Position numbers and translations under genes: made by a program. The notes under the pieces were generated by a model. It did no database searches and was not told the origin of the DNA. It worked only from the letters and a program-made list of their open reading frames with translations. A stretch of DNA of 64,000 nt from Klebsiella sp. BIGb0407 (lineage in GTDB: Bacteria > Pseudomonadota > Gammaproteobacteria > Enterobacterales > Enterobacteriaceae). Shown here in pieces: positions 17,562 to 27,240 of this stretch. The stretch lies in NCBI RefSeq assembly GCF_024807845.1, contig NZ_JANUEQ010000001.1, forward strand, positions 898,900 through 962,899. The letters run 5' to 3'. How positions within the stretch are numbered: position 1 is the first letter of the stretch; each line of letters starts with the position of its first letter.

Positions 17562-20111
17562 ATGCCAGTATCATCAACACAACATAGAGTATCATCCGGT
17601 ACGTATCAATATAAAAATATCAAAAACAACACTATTTCGGCTCAAAATATAACATCTGAGCATTTATCTGTTCCGGATGAAATATGCAGTTTTGGAAATA
17701 ATATTAGTCAGGCAATAAATTATTATGGCGAATGGCGTTCACTATCATTTCAGCACAGAGCACCATCCCAGAGTGTGATCGTTCCTATGCTATTACTCCT
17801 CAGCCAAGTCAGGCTTAACGATGCACCATTAGATAAGCCTTCTTTTATCTCTGGCAGAAATGTTTTTCTTCAGCCTTCTGGCAATACAATTCATAGCGAT
17901 GATGATTTTAACACCCTTCTTAGCCCTGTCATTAATGCATTGTATAAAGCAGGTGATATTTTCTCCCGGTATGACCCACTAAAATTCCCAGGTGCTGATG
18001 CTGTATCTTTATCTGTAAAAAACTCTGAATCGGTAAACACTCCGGACAGGCATTTTTTATCTGAAAATCTTACGAATAGCACAAATGAACTAATTTCCAC
18101 TATCACCAATAGTAAAGAGAAAGCAGCAATAAGAGAAATAGTAGATAAATTAAACAACCTTGCCATTGAAGCAGAGAAAACATTTCCTTCAAGTCCATCG
18201 GGTACCAGAAGCATCGAACATTTAATTTACCTGATAGATAAATCAAAACACCTGATAGATAATTTTGAAATTAAATACGGCTACGAGAATGTCTGTAACA
18301 CATTTAAATTACAACACGATAACTATATTAAATCAGCAATTGATAGATCTGATTATAATAGTAAATTAACATTCAAAAATTATGTAGAATCGCTACCTGT
18401 ACTGACATTTACACCAGACTCCAGAGGTGAAGGTTATCCATCAGTGGAAAGTCAGATTGCAGGCAATCTTATCAGAAGTGTTTTTTGGTTCGAAAATGAA
18501 CAAGGACATTCTGCCGTATATGGTTCTCGTTATGAGGCACATAAATCCTTTCTGACCTCTTTATTAGCCGAAAAAAATATTGGTGGTATGCATAATCTTC
18601 CCGAAGGCTGGTACAAAGGTGATGAAGCTATTCGCCTGATGAATCTACTTTATCGGGATTTAGAACATAATCTAAAAACTAAGGGTGAGAAGTATCTTCT
18701 ACGCTCAGCAGAAATGTTTTACCAGTCACTTCGCGGAATATATACCACAGACAGCACGCTCGAAATCGAAGGATTACAAAAAAAGACCTTAGTATCCTAC
18801 TCAGATAAAGATAAATTAGCTGTACTGAGACACTACTTCAACCAACCCGTAGAAATTGAATATAATCAAGAGCCCAGGGTTATGAAGTTTTTTAAACTTC
18901 TTGATTTATTCATCACAATACAATGTATAGCAAAAGTTATGCATCCGGGTCATCTGCCTTCAGGTAAAAAAAATGGTTATGGTCATCATTACCAGACAAA
19001 ATCTGGTTCCTACAGAACACTCAGCCATCAGCACCGTAAAAATATAGATAAATTAAAACTCGAATATAACAGTAATAATCATGAATTAACCGTCCGTGTG
19101 AATACGGGAAGTAAGCACAGAATTAAAGAAAATGATTTTGAAATGAAAAGTATTCTCGATGCAAATGAGAAAATAGAAAAGATCACATTTAAAACAAATC
19201 CATCACTAGTCAATAAAAAACAACCCTCTTACATGTCAAAGGAGATGAAAAATAGAATAACCCCCGGAATGTATGCCGGGGATGTAAAAATAGATGACCT
19301 TTCCCTGCCCGACAAAATGGGGTTAAGGCATAGTCCGAGTGGGGAAAAATATTTAAAAATCAATGGTAACCTTGTTGAAATACACCATATAGCATCTCAC
19401 CCTGATATTAAAAATAGATATGTTATTAAAGATGAAAAAAATAAGAGTTTGTATTTTAGATTTCACTCTGATGGCAAATTTCATTCAGAAACGCCTGGCG
19501 AACTCCGTTACGTTAATAAAAAAATAGGTTTTGGGCGGAAACCCCCTAAAGTCACCCCACCTACTGAAGCTTTGACCTCCAATGAACGCTATGCTCTACA
19601 TACATATGGCCGTACTGGCTCCGACGATATTAACGAATTTATGAGCGAAGGAATGCCTGAAAATCACCTGACTCCTTTTTTAAGAGCTCCCATGGTAAAA
19701 ATCATCGATGATATCCACGATGCCTTGAAGAAAATACCGCCTTACAAAGGCGTGGTCTATAGAGGGACAACTTTAACTAATCAACAATTTAACAGCCTGA
19801 AGAAAGACCAACTGGTCACCAGTAAAGCCTTTTTGTCTTGCTCAAAAAATAAAGAGGTTGCAACAAGATTTTCCACTCCCTTCATTAACACCCGCAGACC
19901 AGTAATATATGAATTTAATATCAAGAAATCGGGTCATTCCATTGAAAAATATACGGAAAAATTTTATGAGGAAGAGGTTTTAATTGAAAATAATCAATAT
20001 TTTAAAATCAGAGAGATCAACTCAAAAACCATCATTCTTGACGAAATGGATAGCGCACTCTTGAGTGACGCAGAGAAAGCGATAGCAAAAAACATAGACT
20101 ATAAAATTTAA
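17562..20111 (+). CDS. Large effector-like mono-ADP-ribosyltransferase with intact R-S-E catalytic set (paralogue 4 of 4)
   Basis: An 849-residue paralogue and the only copy with every ART signature. From about 668: ERYALHTYGRTGSDDINEF, typical of ADP-ribosyl exotoxins; VVYRG with Arg734; FLSCSKNKEVATRF with Ser759-Cys-Ser761 in the STS position; and SGHSIEKYTEKFYEEEVLIE, where Glu803 and Glu805 form ExE. ExE as opposed to QxE favours arginine as acceptor. The family moves ADP-ribose from NAD to a target protein; here the target is unknown. The N terminus (MPVSSTQHRVSSGTYQ) is the common signature without a Sec signal, so type III or other contact-dependent export is plausible but unproven. 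No immunity-like gene adjoins, which favours a eukaryotic target. AT-rich, right end of the island. Confidence 0.88.
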   Translation: MPVSSTQHRVSSGTYQYKNIKNNTISAQNITSEHLSVPDEICSFGNNISQAINYYGEWRSLSFQHRAPSQSVIVPMLLLLSQVRLNDAPLDKPSFISGRNVFLQPSGNTIHSDDDFNTLLSPVINALYKAGDIFSRYDPLKFPGADAVSLSVKNSESVNTPDRHFLSENLTNSTNELISTITNSKEKAAIREIVDKLNNLAIEAEKTFPSSPSGTRSIEHLIYLIDKSKHLIDNFEIKYGYENVCNTFKLQHDNYIKSAIDRSDYNSKLTFKNYVESLPVLTFTPDSRGEGYPSVESQIAGNLIRSVFWFENEQGHSAVYGSRYEAHKSFLTSLLAEKNIGGMHNLPEGWYKGDEAIRLMNLLYRDLEHNLKTKGEKYLLRSAEMFYQSLRGIYTTDSTLEIEGLQKKTLVSYSDKDKLAVLRHYFNQPVEIEYNQEPRVMKFFKLLDLFITIQCIAKVMHPGHLPSGKKNGYGHHYQTKSGSYRTLSHQHRKNIDKLKLEYNSNNHELTVRVNTGSKHRIKENDFEMKSILDANEKIEKITFKTNPSLVNKKQPSYMSKEMKNRITPGMYAGDVKIDDLSLPDKMGLRHSPSGEKYLKINGNLVEIHHIASHPDIKNRYVIKDEKNKSLYFRFHSDGKFHSETPGELRYVNKKIGFGRKPPKVTPPTEALTSNERYALHTYGRTGSDDINEFMSEGMPENHLTPFLRAPMVKIIDDIHDALKKIPPYKGVVYRGTTLTNQQFNSLKKDQLVTSKAFLSCSKNKEVATRFSTPFINTRRPVIYEFNIKKSGHSIEKYTEKFYEEEVLIENNQYFKIREINSKTIILDEMDSALLSDAEKAIAKNIDYKI

Positions 20112-20245
20112 CGGCGAGGGCTGAGGCTAGCAGAGGTTTGAATCAAAAGGTCAGGATTTCACGGGTTCAGTCTCTATCTGCTGACCTCCTGAAACTCAAA
20201 AAGCAGTCTGATGAGAAATAATATCTGATGAATGAGAAAATACTT

Positions 20246-20272
20246 TGAAGATTAGTGACATTTTGCCGATAT
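20246..20272 (+). promoter_or_regulatory. Sigma-28 (FliA) type promoter of ycgR
   Basis: TGAAGATT (20246-20253), an 11-base spacer and GCCGATAT (20265-20272) match the flagellar class 3 consensus TAAAGTTT-N11-GCCGATAA at 6/8 and 7/8 positions. It lies 45 bases before the TTG start. E. coli ycgR is a known FliA gene. Confidence 0.75.
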
Positions 20273-20316
20273 TATCTCTTGGTCATCTCATTTGCAGCAA
20301 TTTAAGGGCGTTAGTC

Positions 20317-21048
20317 TTGAGTCACTATCACGAGCAGTTTCTGAAACAATCTCCGCTCGCCGTTATGGGCGTACTTCGTGACCTGCAGCGGAGTCAGGTT
20401 GCCATCAGGCTAACATGGCCACTTGGCCAGTTTATCAGTAAAATTCTGGATGTGACTCCAGAGCGCTTTATCCTCGACTTTGGAAGCCAGAACAGCGAAA
20501 ACCAAAAAGTGCAACAAGCAATGTATATCGATTTTTCTGCTGAAACTGCCGGCGCAAAAGTTGAGTTCTCGCTACCGGGTTTAAACATAGAAACCTTTCA
20601 AAACTTGCCTGCATTCAGTTCGGCTCTGCCCTCTTCTCTGTGGTTTGTTCAGCGCAGAGAGTATTTTCGTATCACTGCGCCAATGCAACCGCGTTATTAT
20701 TGCCGCACCCTGTTGCCTGACAATGAACCCTTTATATTTCGTCTTTGCGATCTGTCTCTGGGCGGTCTCGGTGCCTTGGTTGAAGGTACCGTGCCTGAGA
20801 GTCTGACTGAGGGTACAAACTTTACTCAAGTCGAAATGGATCTGGCGCAGTGGGGAAAATTTTATTTTGATATGAGGCTGGTGACTATTTCAGAACGCAA
20901 GGTGGTGGACAGTAAAAATGAAACTATCACCACCCCACGTCTGAGTTTCCGTTTCTTAAATGTTAACTCAGCCCTTGAACGGGAACTGCAGAAAATCATC
21001 TTTTCCCTTGAGCATACTGCTCGCGAAAAAGCGAATCGCGTTAAATAA
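20317..21048 (+). CDS. ycgR: Flagellar brake protein YcgR (PilZ, c-di-GMP responsive)
   Basis: When bound to c-di-GMP, YcgR docks on the flagellar motor and slows swimming. The N-terminal YcgR domain is followed by the PilZ domain, with the c-di-GMP motifs RREYFR (RxxxR) and DLSLGG. TTG at 20317 gives 243 residues beginning SHYHEQFLK, equal to E. coli YcgR, and is preceded by AAGGG at 20304-20308. The longer frame from 20245 would start inside the sigma-28 promoter and is rejected. Its stop codon abuts that of the convergent emtA with no room for a terminator. Confidence 0.95.
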   Translation: MSHYHEQFLKQSPLAVMGVLRDLQRSQVAIRLTWPLGQFISKILDVTPERFILDFGSQNSENQKVQQAMYIDFSAETAGAKVEFSLPGLNIETFQNLPAFSSALPSSLWFVQRREYFRITAPMQPRYYCRTLLPDNEPFIFRLCDLSLGGLGALVEGTVPESLTEGTNFTQVEMDLAQWGKFYFDMRLVTISERKVVDSKNETITTPRLSFRFLNVNSALERELQKIIFSLEHTAREKANRVK

Positions 21049-21660
21049 TCACAGCGCTTCCATAGCACGCGTTATTTTATATAAGTAACGCGGAGCCTGG
21101 GGCGCAGGATGATTTTTTTCGATATGACGCATAAACTGATTAACGTTCAGTCGATTAATCTTAGCGATAGCGGTTGGACGGTCATTATCAAAAGTACGTA
21201 ACATAGCTCCGGCACCGTTAACATAAGAGACCACCAGCGCGTATTGCATCACTTCCGGGTCATTAATGCCTTTGAGAATGCCATTTTCCAGTACGCTTAA
21301 ATAGGCGGTTCCGATGGTAATATTACGCACCGGGTCTTTTAACTCAGCGTCGGAAGGCTGCCCGGACAGTCCCATATGGCGATAAACATCTTTACCTGCT
21401 GTCGAGGCTTTAATCTGCATCAGTCCGATGGCATTTGAGGCACTGACCAGCCGCGGGTTACCGCCCGTTTCAACGGCAATAATGGCCGTGATCACCCGCG
21501 GATTTACTCCCCATTCCTGCCCGGTTTGTTCGGAAACAGGCATCCAGGTCAGGGCACCTCGGACTGGCACAGTCGGATCCCATTCAGCCTGTTTGGTGGG
21601 GGTATTGCTGGAGCATCCGGCCAGAATAAGAATCAGAACAAGTAATCCCGTTAGTTTCAC
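21049..21660 (-). CDS. emtA: Membrane-bound endolytic murein transglycosylase EmtA (MltE)
   Basis: A 203-residue lipoprotein that cleaves peptidoglycan glycan chains inside the strand. GTG at 21660 gives MKLTGLLVLILILAGCSS, a lipoprotein signal with LAGC box, and AAGGA lies upstream; the longer frame to 21699 would add charged residues before the signal. The lysozyme-like SLT fold is clear: AIIAVETGGNPRLVSASNAI with the catalytic Glu, then GLMQIKAS, ALVVSYVNGAGA and a C-terminal PRYLYKI. Length equals E. coli EmtA. Confidence 0.93.
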   Translation of the reverse strand: MKLTGLLVLILILAGCSSNTPTKQAEWDPTVPVRGALTWMPVSEQTGQEWGVNPRVITAIIAVETGGNPRLVSASNAIGLMQIKASTAGKDVYRHMGLSGQPSDAELKDPVRNITIGTAYLSVLENGILKGINDPEVMQYALVVSYVNGAGAMLRTFDNDRPTAIAKINRLNVNQFMRHIEKNHPAPQAPRYLYKITRAMEAL

Positions 21661-21830
21661 GTCATATATCCTTAATTGCGGGTCGATGCCCTGAATCATT
21701 GTGTATGCTTGTTGGTACTGCCAGAGAACAGTGTCAGATGACTTAAAATTTGATAATCAGACCTATGCCGTCATGACAACGTTCACTGTTCCCGGCATGA
21801 TAACGAATTCATTTTCAGTAAGGAATGTTA

Positions 21831-22745
21831 ATGTCTCTGATTCAGCTTATTGCCCCTTCTGGTTACTGCATTAATCAAGCTGCCGCCACGCTCGGAATAC
21901 AACGTTTGCAGCAAGCCGGGCATCAGGTCAGTAATCCACAGGTTATTACCCGCCGTTTCCAGCGCTTCGCCGGAAGTGATGAACAGCGATTAGCAGAAAT
22001 TGACGCTCTTTCCCGTCTGCCGAGTCAGACGGATATCGTGCTGGCAGTACGTGGTGGTTATGGCGCCAGCCGATTGCTGCAACATATTAATTATCCAGAG
22101 CTTGCTGCAGCGTTACACGCCCGAATGCCCGTAATCTGCGGGCACAGTGATTTCACCGCTATTCAAGCTGCACTACTGGCGAAGTGCGAAGCCATTACGT
22201 TCAGTGGCCCGATGCTTGCTGGAAACTTTGGTGCTGAAACCCTGGATGATTTTACCTGGCATCATTTCTGGCAAGCCATCAGTAGCCCTCGCTTTACGGT
22301 GAGCTGGACGTGCGATGCTCAAGCATTGCAGACCAGTGGTACGGTATGGGGGGGGAATCTGGCTATGATTTGTTCCCTGATAGGCACGCCATGGTTACCT
22401 GATATTGACGGTGGCATTCTGGTTCTGGAAGATATTAATGAGCATCCGTTTCGTGTCGAACGAATGTTACTCCAGCTCTACCATGCCGGTATTCTTGATC
22501 GTCAGAAAGCACTTATTCTGGGCAGTTTTAACGGTGCGACGCTTACTGATTACGATGACGGGTATGATTTTGCTGCCATGTGCCAGCTCTTACAACAACG
22601 TCTGACGATCCCCGTTTTATCCGGTTTATCTTTTGGGCATGAACCCAAAACGGTCACTCTGCCACTGGGTGCCCATGGGGAGTTAGTTCATGATGGAAAA
22701 CAGGCTTCACTCACGTTAAGTGGCCACCCGGTTTTAGCTGTATAA
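21831..22745 (+). CDS. ldcA: L,D-carboxypeptidase LdcA (murein tetrapeptide carboxypeptidase)
   Basis: A 304-residue cytoplasmic serine peptidase (family S66) that trims the terminal D-Ala from murein tetrapeptides during peptidoglycan recycling. Nucleophile Ser106 is in CGHSDFTA; the Glu and His of the triad are in VLEDINEHPF and LSFGHEP. ATG at 21831 is used because AGGA (21821-21824) is well placed and the protein then begins MSLIQLIAPSGY with the E. coli length. An ATG at 21825 is too close to that site. Confidence 0.95.
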   Translation: MSLIQLIAPSGYCINQAAATLGIQRLQQAGHQVSNPQVITRRFQRFAGSDEQRLAEIDALSRLPSQTDIVLAVRGGYGASRLLQHINYPELAAALHARMPVICGHSDFTAIQAALLAKCEAITFSGPMLAGNFGAETLDDFTWHHFWQAISSPRFTVSWTCDAQALQTSGTVWGGNLAMICSLIGTPWLPDIDGGILVLEDINEHPFRVERMLLQLYHAGILDRQKALILGSFNGATLTDYDDGYDFAAMCQLLQQRLTIPVLSGLSFGHEPKTVTLPLGAHGELVHDGKQASLTLSGHPVLAV

Positions 22746-22842
22746 GCCAGCATTTAAAGCCTTTTTTGATACGCTTGATTATTGTTTTTAGTGATATTAT
22801 TTATAACAACATATAAAAATACGTTATGGGGGATTCAATATC

Positions 22843-24570
22843 TTGGATGCAGGAACAATCATTAGTCTGTTTATTTTAGGTTCCGTTCTGGTCACTTGCA
22901 GTATCTTGTTAAGCTCTTTTTCCTCGCGCCTTGGTATTCCCATTCTGGTGATTTTTCTGCTTATCGGCATGCTGGCCGGTATTGATGGGCTGGGAGGGAT
23001 CCCCTTTGATAACTATCCGCTTGCTTATCTGGTCAGTAACCTCGCGCTGGCCGTTATCTTACTGGATGGCGGCATGCGAACGCAGGCCAGTTCATTTCGT
23101 GTCGCATTAGGGCCCGCCCTCTCACTCGCCACGGTCGGGGTACTGATAACCTCCGGACTCACGGGTATGGCCGCTGCCTGGCTGTTTCATCTTCACTGGC
23201 TGGAAGGTTTACTGATTGGTGCCATTGTCGGGTCGACCGATGCTGCTGCCGTTTTTTCACTACTTGGCGGTAAAGGGCTCAATGAACGTGTCAGCGCCAC
23301 GCTGGAAATTGAGTCAGGAAGTAATGATCCTATGGCCGTTTTTCTGACGATTACCCTGATAGAGATGATTCAGGCTCACCAGGTTGGGCTAGACTGGATG
23401 TTTTTAGTTCATATCATTCAGCAGTTCGGACTTGGAATATTATTGGGTATCGGTGGCGGCTACCTGTTACTGCAAATGATCAACCGCATCACTGTCCCTC
23501 AGGGTTTATATCCTATGCTGGCATTAAGCGGTGGCATTATGGTCTTTGCCGTGACTACCGCCCTGGAAGGTAGCGGTATTCTGGCTGTTTATCTCTGTGG
23601 TTTTGTCATGGGTAACAGCCCTATTCGTAACCGCTTTGGTATCTTACAAACCTTTGATGGCCTGGCATGGATGGCACAAATCGGTATGTTCCTGGTTCTC
23701 GGGCTACTGGTGAATCCTTCCGATTTACTGTCGATTATGGTTCCGGCTCTACTGCTTTCTGCCTGGATGATTTTCTTTGCTCGCCCTCTCTCCATTTTTG
23801 CCGGGCTACTGCCCTTCCGGGGATTTAATTTTCGCGAACGGGTCTTTATTAGCTGGGTTGGGCTGCGGGGTGCAGTACCGATTATTCTGGCGGTATTCCC
23901 AATGATGGCAGGGCTGGATAATGCCCGCTTATTCTTCAATATCGCCTTTTTTGTGGTGCTGGTTTCTTTACTGCTACAGGGTACCTCACTGGGCTGGGCC
24001 GCTAAAAAAGCCAGAGTTGTGGTTCCACCTGTAGGGCTGCCGATTTCACGTGCGGGAATAGATATCCATCCTGAAAGTACATGGGAGCAATTTATCTATC
24101 AGATCAGTGCTGACAAATGGTGTATCGGTACAGCCTTGCAAGATTTACCCATGCCTCCGGAAACCCAGGTCGCTGCGTTGTTCCGCCATGATAAGTTATT
24201 ACATCCCACGGGCAGAACGCGACTTAAAGAGGGCGATATTCTCTGTGTGATTGGGCGTGAACAAGACTTGCCGGTACTGGGTCAGCTGTTTAGCGAGTCT
24301 CCTCCAGCAGAGCTTCAGCAATCTTTCTTTGGTGATTTTATTCTTGAGGGCAGCGCGCCTTTGGATGATGTTGCCACGCTTTACGGCCTGGAACTCACCG
24401 ATGATATTAACCGCCAGCAATCATTAGCCGAGTTTATTCAATTTATGCTGGGATCGGCACCTGTCGTTGGCGATCAGATTACCTTCGCGGGTATGGTCTG
24501 GACGGTCGCCGAAAAAGAAGAAAGCCAGGTGCGTAAAATTGGTTTACGAATGATGGCAACCGAAGATTAA
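22843..24570 (+). CDS. cvrA: Cell-volume-regulation/K+-H+ antiporter CvrA (NhaP2 family)
   Basis: A 575-residue inner-membrane CPA1 antiporter. About 12 hydrophobic segments occupy the first 390 residues, including the ion-path motif [16 protein letters not shown] and the [10 protein letters not shown] loop, followed by a cytoplasmic tail with a TrkA-C/RCK-like region ([18 protein letters not shown]). TTG start. Homologues exchange K+ for H+ and help cells at low osmolarity. It follows ldcA on the same strand with about 100 bases between, and ends at a strong terminator. Confidence 0.93.
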   Translation: MDAGTIISLFILGSVLVTCSILLSSFSSRLGIPILVIFLLIGMLAGIDGLGGIPFDNYPLAYLVSNLALAVILLDGGMRTQASSFRVALGPALSLATVGVLITSGLTGMAAAWLFHLHWLEGLLIGAIVGSTDAAAVFSLLGGKGLNERVSATLEIESGSNDPMAVFLTITLIEMIQAHQVGLDWMFLVHIIQQFGLGILLGIGGGYLLLQMINRITVPQGLYPMLALSGGIMVFAVTTALEGSGILAVYLCGFVMGNSPIRNRFGILQTFDGLAWMAQIGMFLVLGLLVNPSDLLSIMVPALLLSAWMIFFARPLSIFAGLLPFRGFNFRERVFISWVGLRGAVPIILAVFPMMAGLDNARLFFNIAFFVVLVSLLLQGTSLGWAAKKARVVVPPVGLPISRAGIDIHPESTWEQFIYQISADKWCIGTALQDLPMPPETQVAALFRHDKLLHPTGRTRLKEGDILCVIGREQDLPVLGQLFSESPPAELQQSFFGDFILEGSAPLDDVATLYGLELTDDINRQQSLAEFIQFMLGSAPVVGDQITFAGMVWTVAEKEESQVRKIGLRMMATED

Positions 24571-24575
24571 ACTGG

Positions 24576-24607
24576 CTGGGGCAGAACTTCACTGCCCCAG
24601 TCTTTTT
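24576..24607 (+). terminator. Terminator of cvrA, facing dadX
   Basis: CTGGGGCAG (24576-24584) pairs with CTGCCCCAG (24592-24600) around a 7-base loop, then TCTTTTT. It overlaps the stop of dadX and may act for both strands. Confidence 0.85.
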
Positions 24608-25676
24608 AGTGTGTCACAACCGGGACACGTAGTGCCAGGGCGCACATTAACTCGTAGCCTACAGTACCGGCGCTGGCAGCAACATCATCAATCTTAATCT
24701 GCTTACCCCATAATTCTACCCGGCTACCAATACCCGCGTGTTCACAAGATGTTAAATCCACCGCCAGCATATCCATTGAGATTTTACCCACCGTCCGGGT
24801 ACGTACACCCTCTACCCAAACCGGCGTGCCATCAGGAGCCAGACGCGGATAACCATCTGCGTAACCTCCGGCAACGATACCAATCCGTAGCGGCTCTGTG
24901 GCACTAAAACGACCGCCATAGCCCACTCTGCTCCCTGTATGTAATTGCTGGATACCAATTATCTCACTTTCCAGACTCATCACCGGCTGAATGCCGGTAG
25001 TCGCGACATCCTGCCACTGACCGCTGGGTGAAGCCCCGTAGAGAATAATACCCGGTCGTACCCACTGATAATGGGTCTCAGGATGCCACAGTGTTGCGGC
25101 AGAATTTGCCAGCGAGCGCGGGCAATCGAGTCCTTCTGCTGCCTGATTAATACACTGTAATGGCGCGGTTACCCCTTCCGGCGACTCCGCATCGGCGAAG
25201 TGTGTCATCAGGGTTATATGCCCGGCATTGGATGTGTTTTCAAGTTTCTGCCATAAGGTTGGCAACAAGGAGGGAGAAAATCCGAGGCGGTTCATGCCAC
25301 TATTGATTTTCAAATAAACATCAATTGGCGCGGACAATTTCGCCGTTTCCAGCGCTTTGAGCTGCCAGTTACTGTGTAGCGCTGTAGTAAGACGATATTT
25401 ATCAAATATTCTTAGCTCATCGGGCTGAAAAAAGCCTTCCATCATCAGTATCGGGCCTTTCCAGCCGCGCTCTCGCAATAGGATTGCATCCTCAAGATTC
25501 AGCATCGCAAAGCCATCCGTCTGGCTCAGCGCTGACCAAACCCTGTCGAGACCGTGGCCGTAAGCATTCGCCTTCACCACTGACCAGATGCGTGCGTGCG
25601 GGGCTGCACGACGTACGACAGCCAGATTATTACCTAACGCACCCAAGTCAATCCGGGCAACAAGTGGACGGGCCAT
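24606..25676 (-). CDS. dadX: Catabolic alanine racemase
   Basis: A 356-residue PLP enzyme interconverting L- and D-alanine so that L-alanine can be degraded through DadA. Lys35 in VVKANAYGHG carries PLP; the second-half catalytic region has VGYGGRFSAT and GKISMDMLAVDL. The length equals E. coli DadX. It starts 9 bases after dadA on the same strand, so the two form an operon. Confidence 0.95.
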   Translation of the reverse strand: MARPLVARIDLGALGNNLAVVRRAAPHARIWSVVKANAYGHGLDRVWSALSQTDGFAMLNLEDAILLRERGWKGPILMMEGFFQPDELRIFDKYRLTTALHSNWQLKALETAKLSAPIDVYLKINSGMNRLGFSPSLLPTLWQKLENTSNAGHITLMTHFADAESPEGVTAPLQCINQAAEGLDCPRSLANSAATLWHPETHYQWVRPGIILYGASPSGQWQDVATTGIQPVMSLESEIIGIQQLHTGSRVGYGGRFSATEPLRIGIVAGGYADGYPRLAPDGTPVWVEGVRTRTVGKISMDMLAVDLTSCEHAGIGSRVELWGKQIKIDDVAASAGTVGYELMCALALRVPVVTH

Positions 25677-25685
25677 GCCTGCTCC

Positions 25686-26984
25686 TTACTGATAAATTCG
25701 CGATAAAGAATGCGGATGTGCAGAGGTAAAACCGGGTGAATAGCGCGCTATCGCTAAATCATCAAAGGCAATCGCAGGTGTTATCCCTGTCATTAAGTCA
25801 CTCAGCAACTGGGCTGAACCGCAAGACATCGTCCAGCCAAGCGTGCCGTGGCCGGTATTAATCCACAAATTGTTATAGGGGGTCCGGCCGACAATCGGCG
25901 TACCATCCGGAGTCATTGGGCGTAATCCACTCCAGAACGTCGCCTGTTCAACGGATCCACCGTTGGGGAAAAGGGAGTTAACAACCATTTCCAGCGTCTG
26001 TCGACGGGCTTCCAGCAACCCCTGGTTGAAACCCACGATCTCCGCCATCCCGCCAACACGAATGCGATTATCAAAACGAGTAATAGCCACTTTATAAGTT
26101 TCATCTAGCACGGTTGATACCGGTGCAGCAGCGGCATTTTTAATCGGCAACGTCAGAGAATAACCTTTGAGAGGATAAACAGGAATATCGGCGATATCCT
26201 TCAGCAACTCTGTGGAATAAGCCGCCAGCGCGACTACATAGGCATCTGCTTTCACAATTTCATCGCCGCACTTTACACCGTAGATTTTCTGATTTTCATA
26301 TAACAAGCGATCAATCTGGCAGTTAAAACGAAATTTAACGCCTGCGGCTTCAGCCATTTTTGCGAGGTTTTGGGTGAAGAGCTGGCAATCTCCGGTTTCA
26401 TCATTCGGTAAACGGAGCCCGCCGGTAAGTTTGTGGGTGACTTCCGCTAAGGCAGGCTCAGCGCGACTGAGTTCATGAGCCGCTAACAGCTCAAAAGGAA
26501 CTCCCGCCTCTTGCAGAACCGCTATGTCCTTGGCGGCATTGTCAAACTGCTGAGTCGTGCGAAAGAGTTGGAGCGTTCCTCCCTGGCGACCTTCATACTG
26601 AATATTCGTGTTATGACGCAGGGTCTTCAGACAGTCGCGGCTGTACTCTGCCAGTCGCACCATCCGACTTTTATTTTCTTTGTAATGCCGGGCATCACAA
26701 TTGCGCAGCATCTGCCAGACCCAGTGTAACTGAAAAGGGGTGCCATCAAGCCGCATGGCAAGAGGGGCGTGGCGCTGAAACATCCACTTGATGGCTTTGA
26801 GTGGTACACCTGGTGCGGCCCAGGGGGCAGCATAGCCGGGTGAGATTTGACCCGCATTAGCGGCACTGGTTTCAAGGGCCGGGCCTGCAGCTCTGTCAAT
26901 GACGGTCACATCGTGTCCGGCCTGGTTTAAATACCAGGCGCTAGTCACACCGATAACACCACTACCCAGTACGACAACTCGCAT
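25686..26984 (-). CDS. dadA: D-amino acid dehydrogenase, quinone-linked
   Basis: A 432-residue FAD protein of the inner-membrane face that oxidises D-alanine to pyruvate and ammonia. The FAD motif [20 protein letters not shown] is at the N terminus and a second FAD contact, [14 protein letters not shown], near the C terminus. First gene of dadAX; a CRP-type site lies about 90 bases upstream, in line with catabolite control known in E. coli. Confidence 0.96.
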   Translation of the reverse strand: MRVVVLGSGVIGVTSAWYLNQAGHDVTVIDRAAGPALETSAANAGQISPGYAAPWAAPGVPLKAIKWMFQRHAPLAMRLDGTPFQLHWVWQMLRNCDARHYKENKSRMVRLAEYSRDCLKTLRHNTNIQYEGRQGGTLQLFRTTQQFDNAAKDIAVLQEAGVPFELLAAHELSRAEPALAEVTHKLTGGLRLPNDETGDCQLFTQNLAKMAEAAGVKFRFNCQIDRLLYENQKIYGVKCGDEIVKADAYVVALAAYSTELLKDIADIPVYPLKGYSLTLPIKNAAAAPVSTVLDETYKVAITRFDNRIRVGGMAEIVGFNQGLLEARRQTLEMVVNSLFPNGGSVEQATFWSGLRPMTPDGTPIVGRTPYNNLWINTGHGTLGWTMSCGSAQLLSDLMTGITPAIAFDDLAIARYSPGFTSAHPHSLSRIYQ

Positions 26985-27072
26985 CTCGACCTCATGGTTT
27001 TCTAAAGAATAATAATCTGATTACAAATTGATAACCCAGATGAAAATGTTATTCAATATCTATAGCCATTTC

Positions 27073-27088
27073 GGTGAGCAAACTCACA
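27073..27088. promoter_or_regulatory. CRP-type binding site upstream of dadA
   Basis: GGTGA-GCAAAC-TCACA matches TGTGA-N6-TCACA with one mismatch, 89-104 bases before the dadA start. E. coli dadA is CRP-controlled; binding here is inferred. Confidence 0.5.
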
Positions 27089-27240
27089 GCCTACGCAGTG
27101 ATAAACATCATTATTATGTTGGATTTATAAACCAGTAAAAGTCACTCATCCAGTTTATTATGCCAGAAAGGTAATCAAACAAACCCGCCTGGCATTGATG
27201 CGTCTCGTATTTATTGATTATCAGAAGCCAGTCATACGCT

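Noticed and set aside
8545..20245. Prophage or integrative element carrying the ART genes
   Set aside because: No phage structural, replication or integrase genes, and no attachment-like direct repeats or tRNA were seen at the borders.
20245..20316. Upstream extension of ycgR
   Set aside because: It lies within the sigma-28 promoter and leader; the TTG at 20317 has the ribosome-binding site and the family N terminus.
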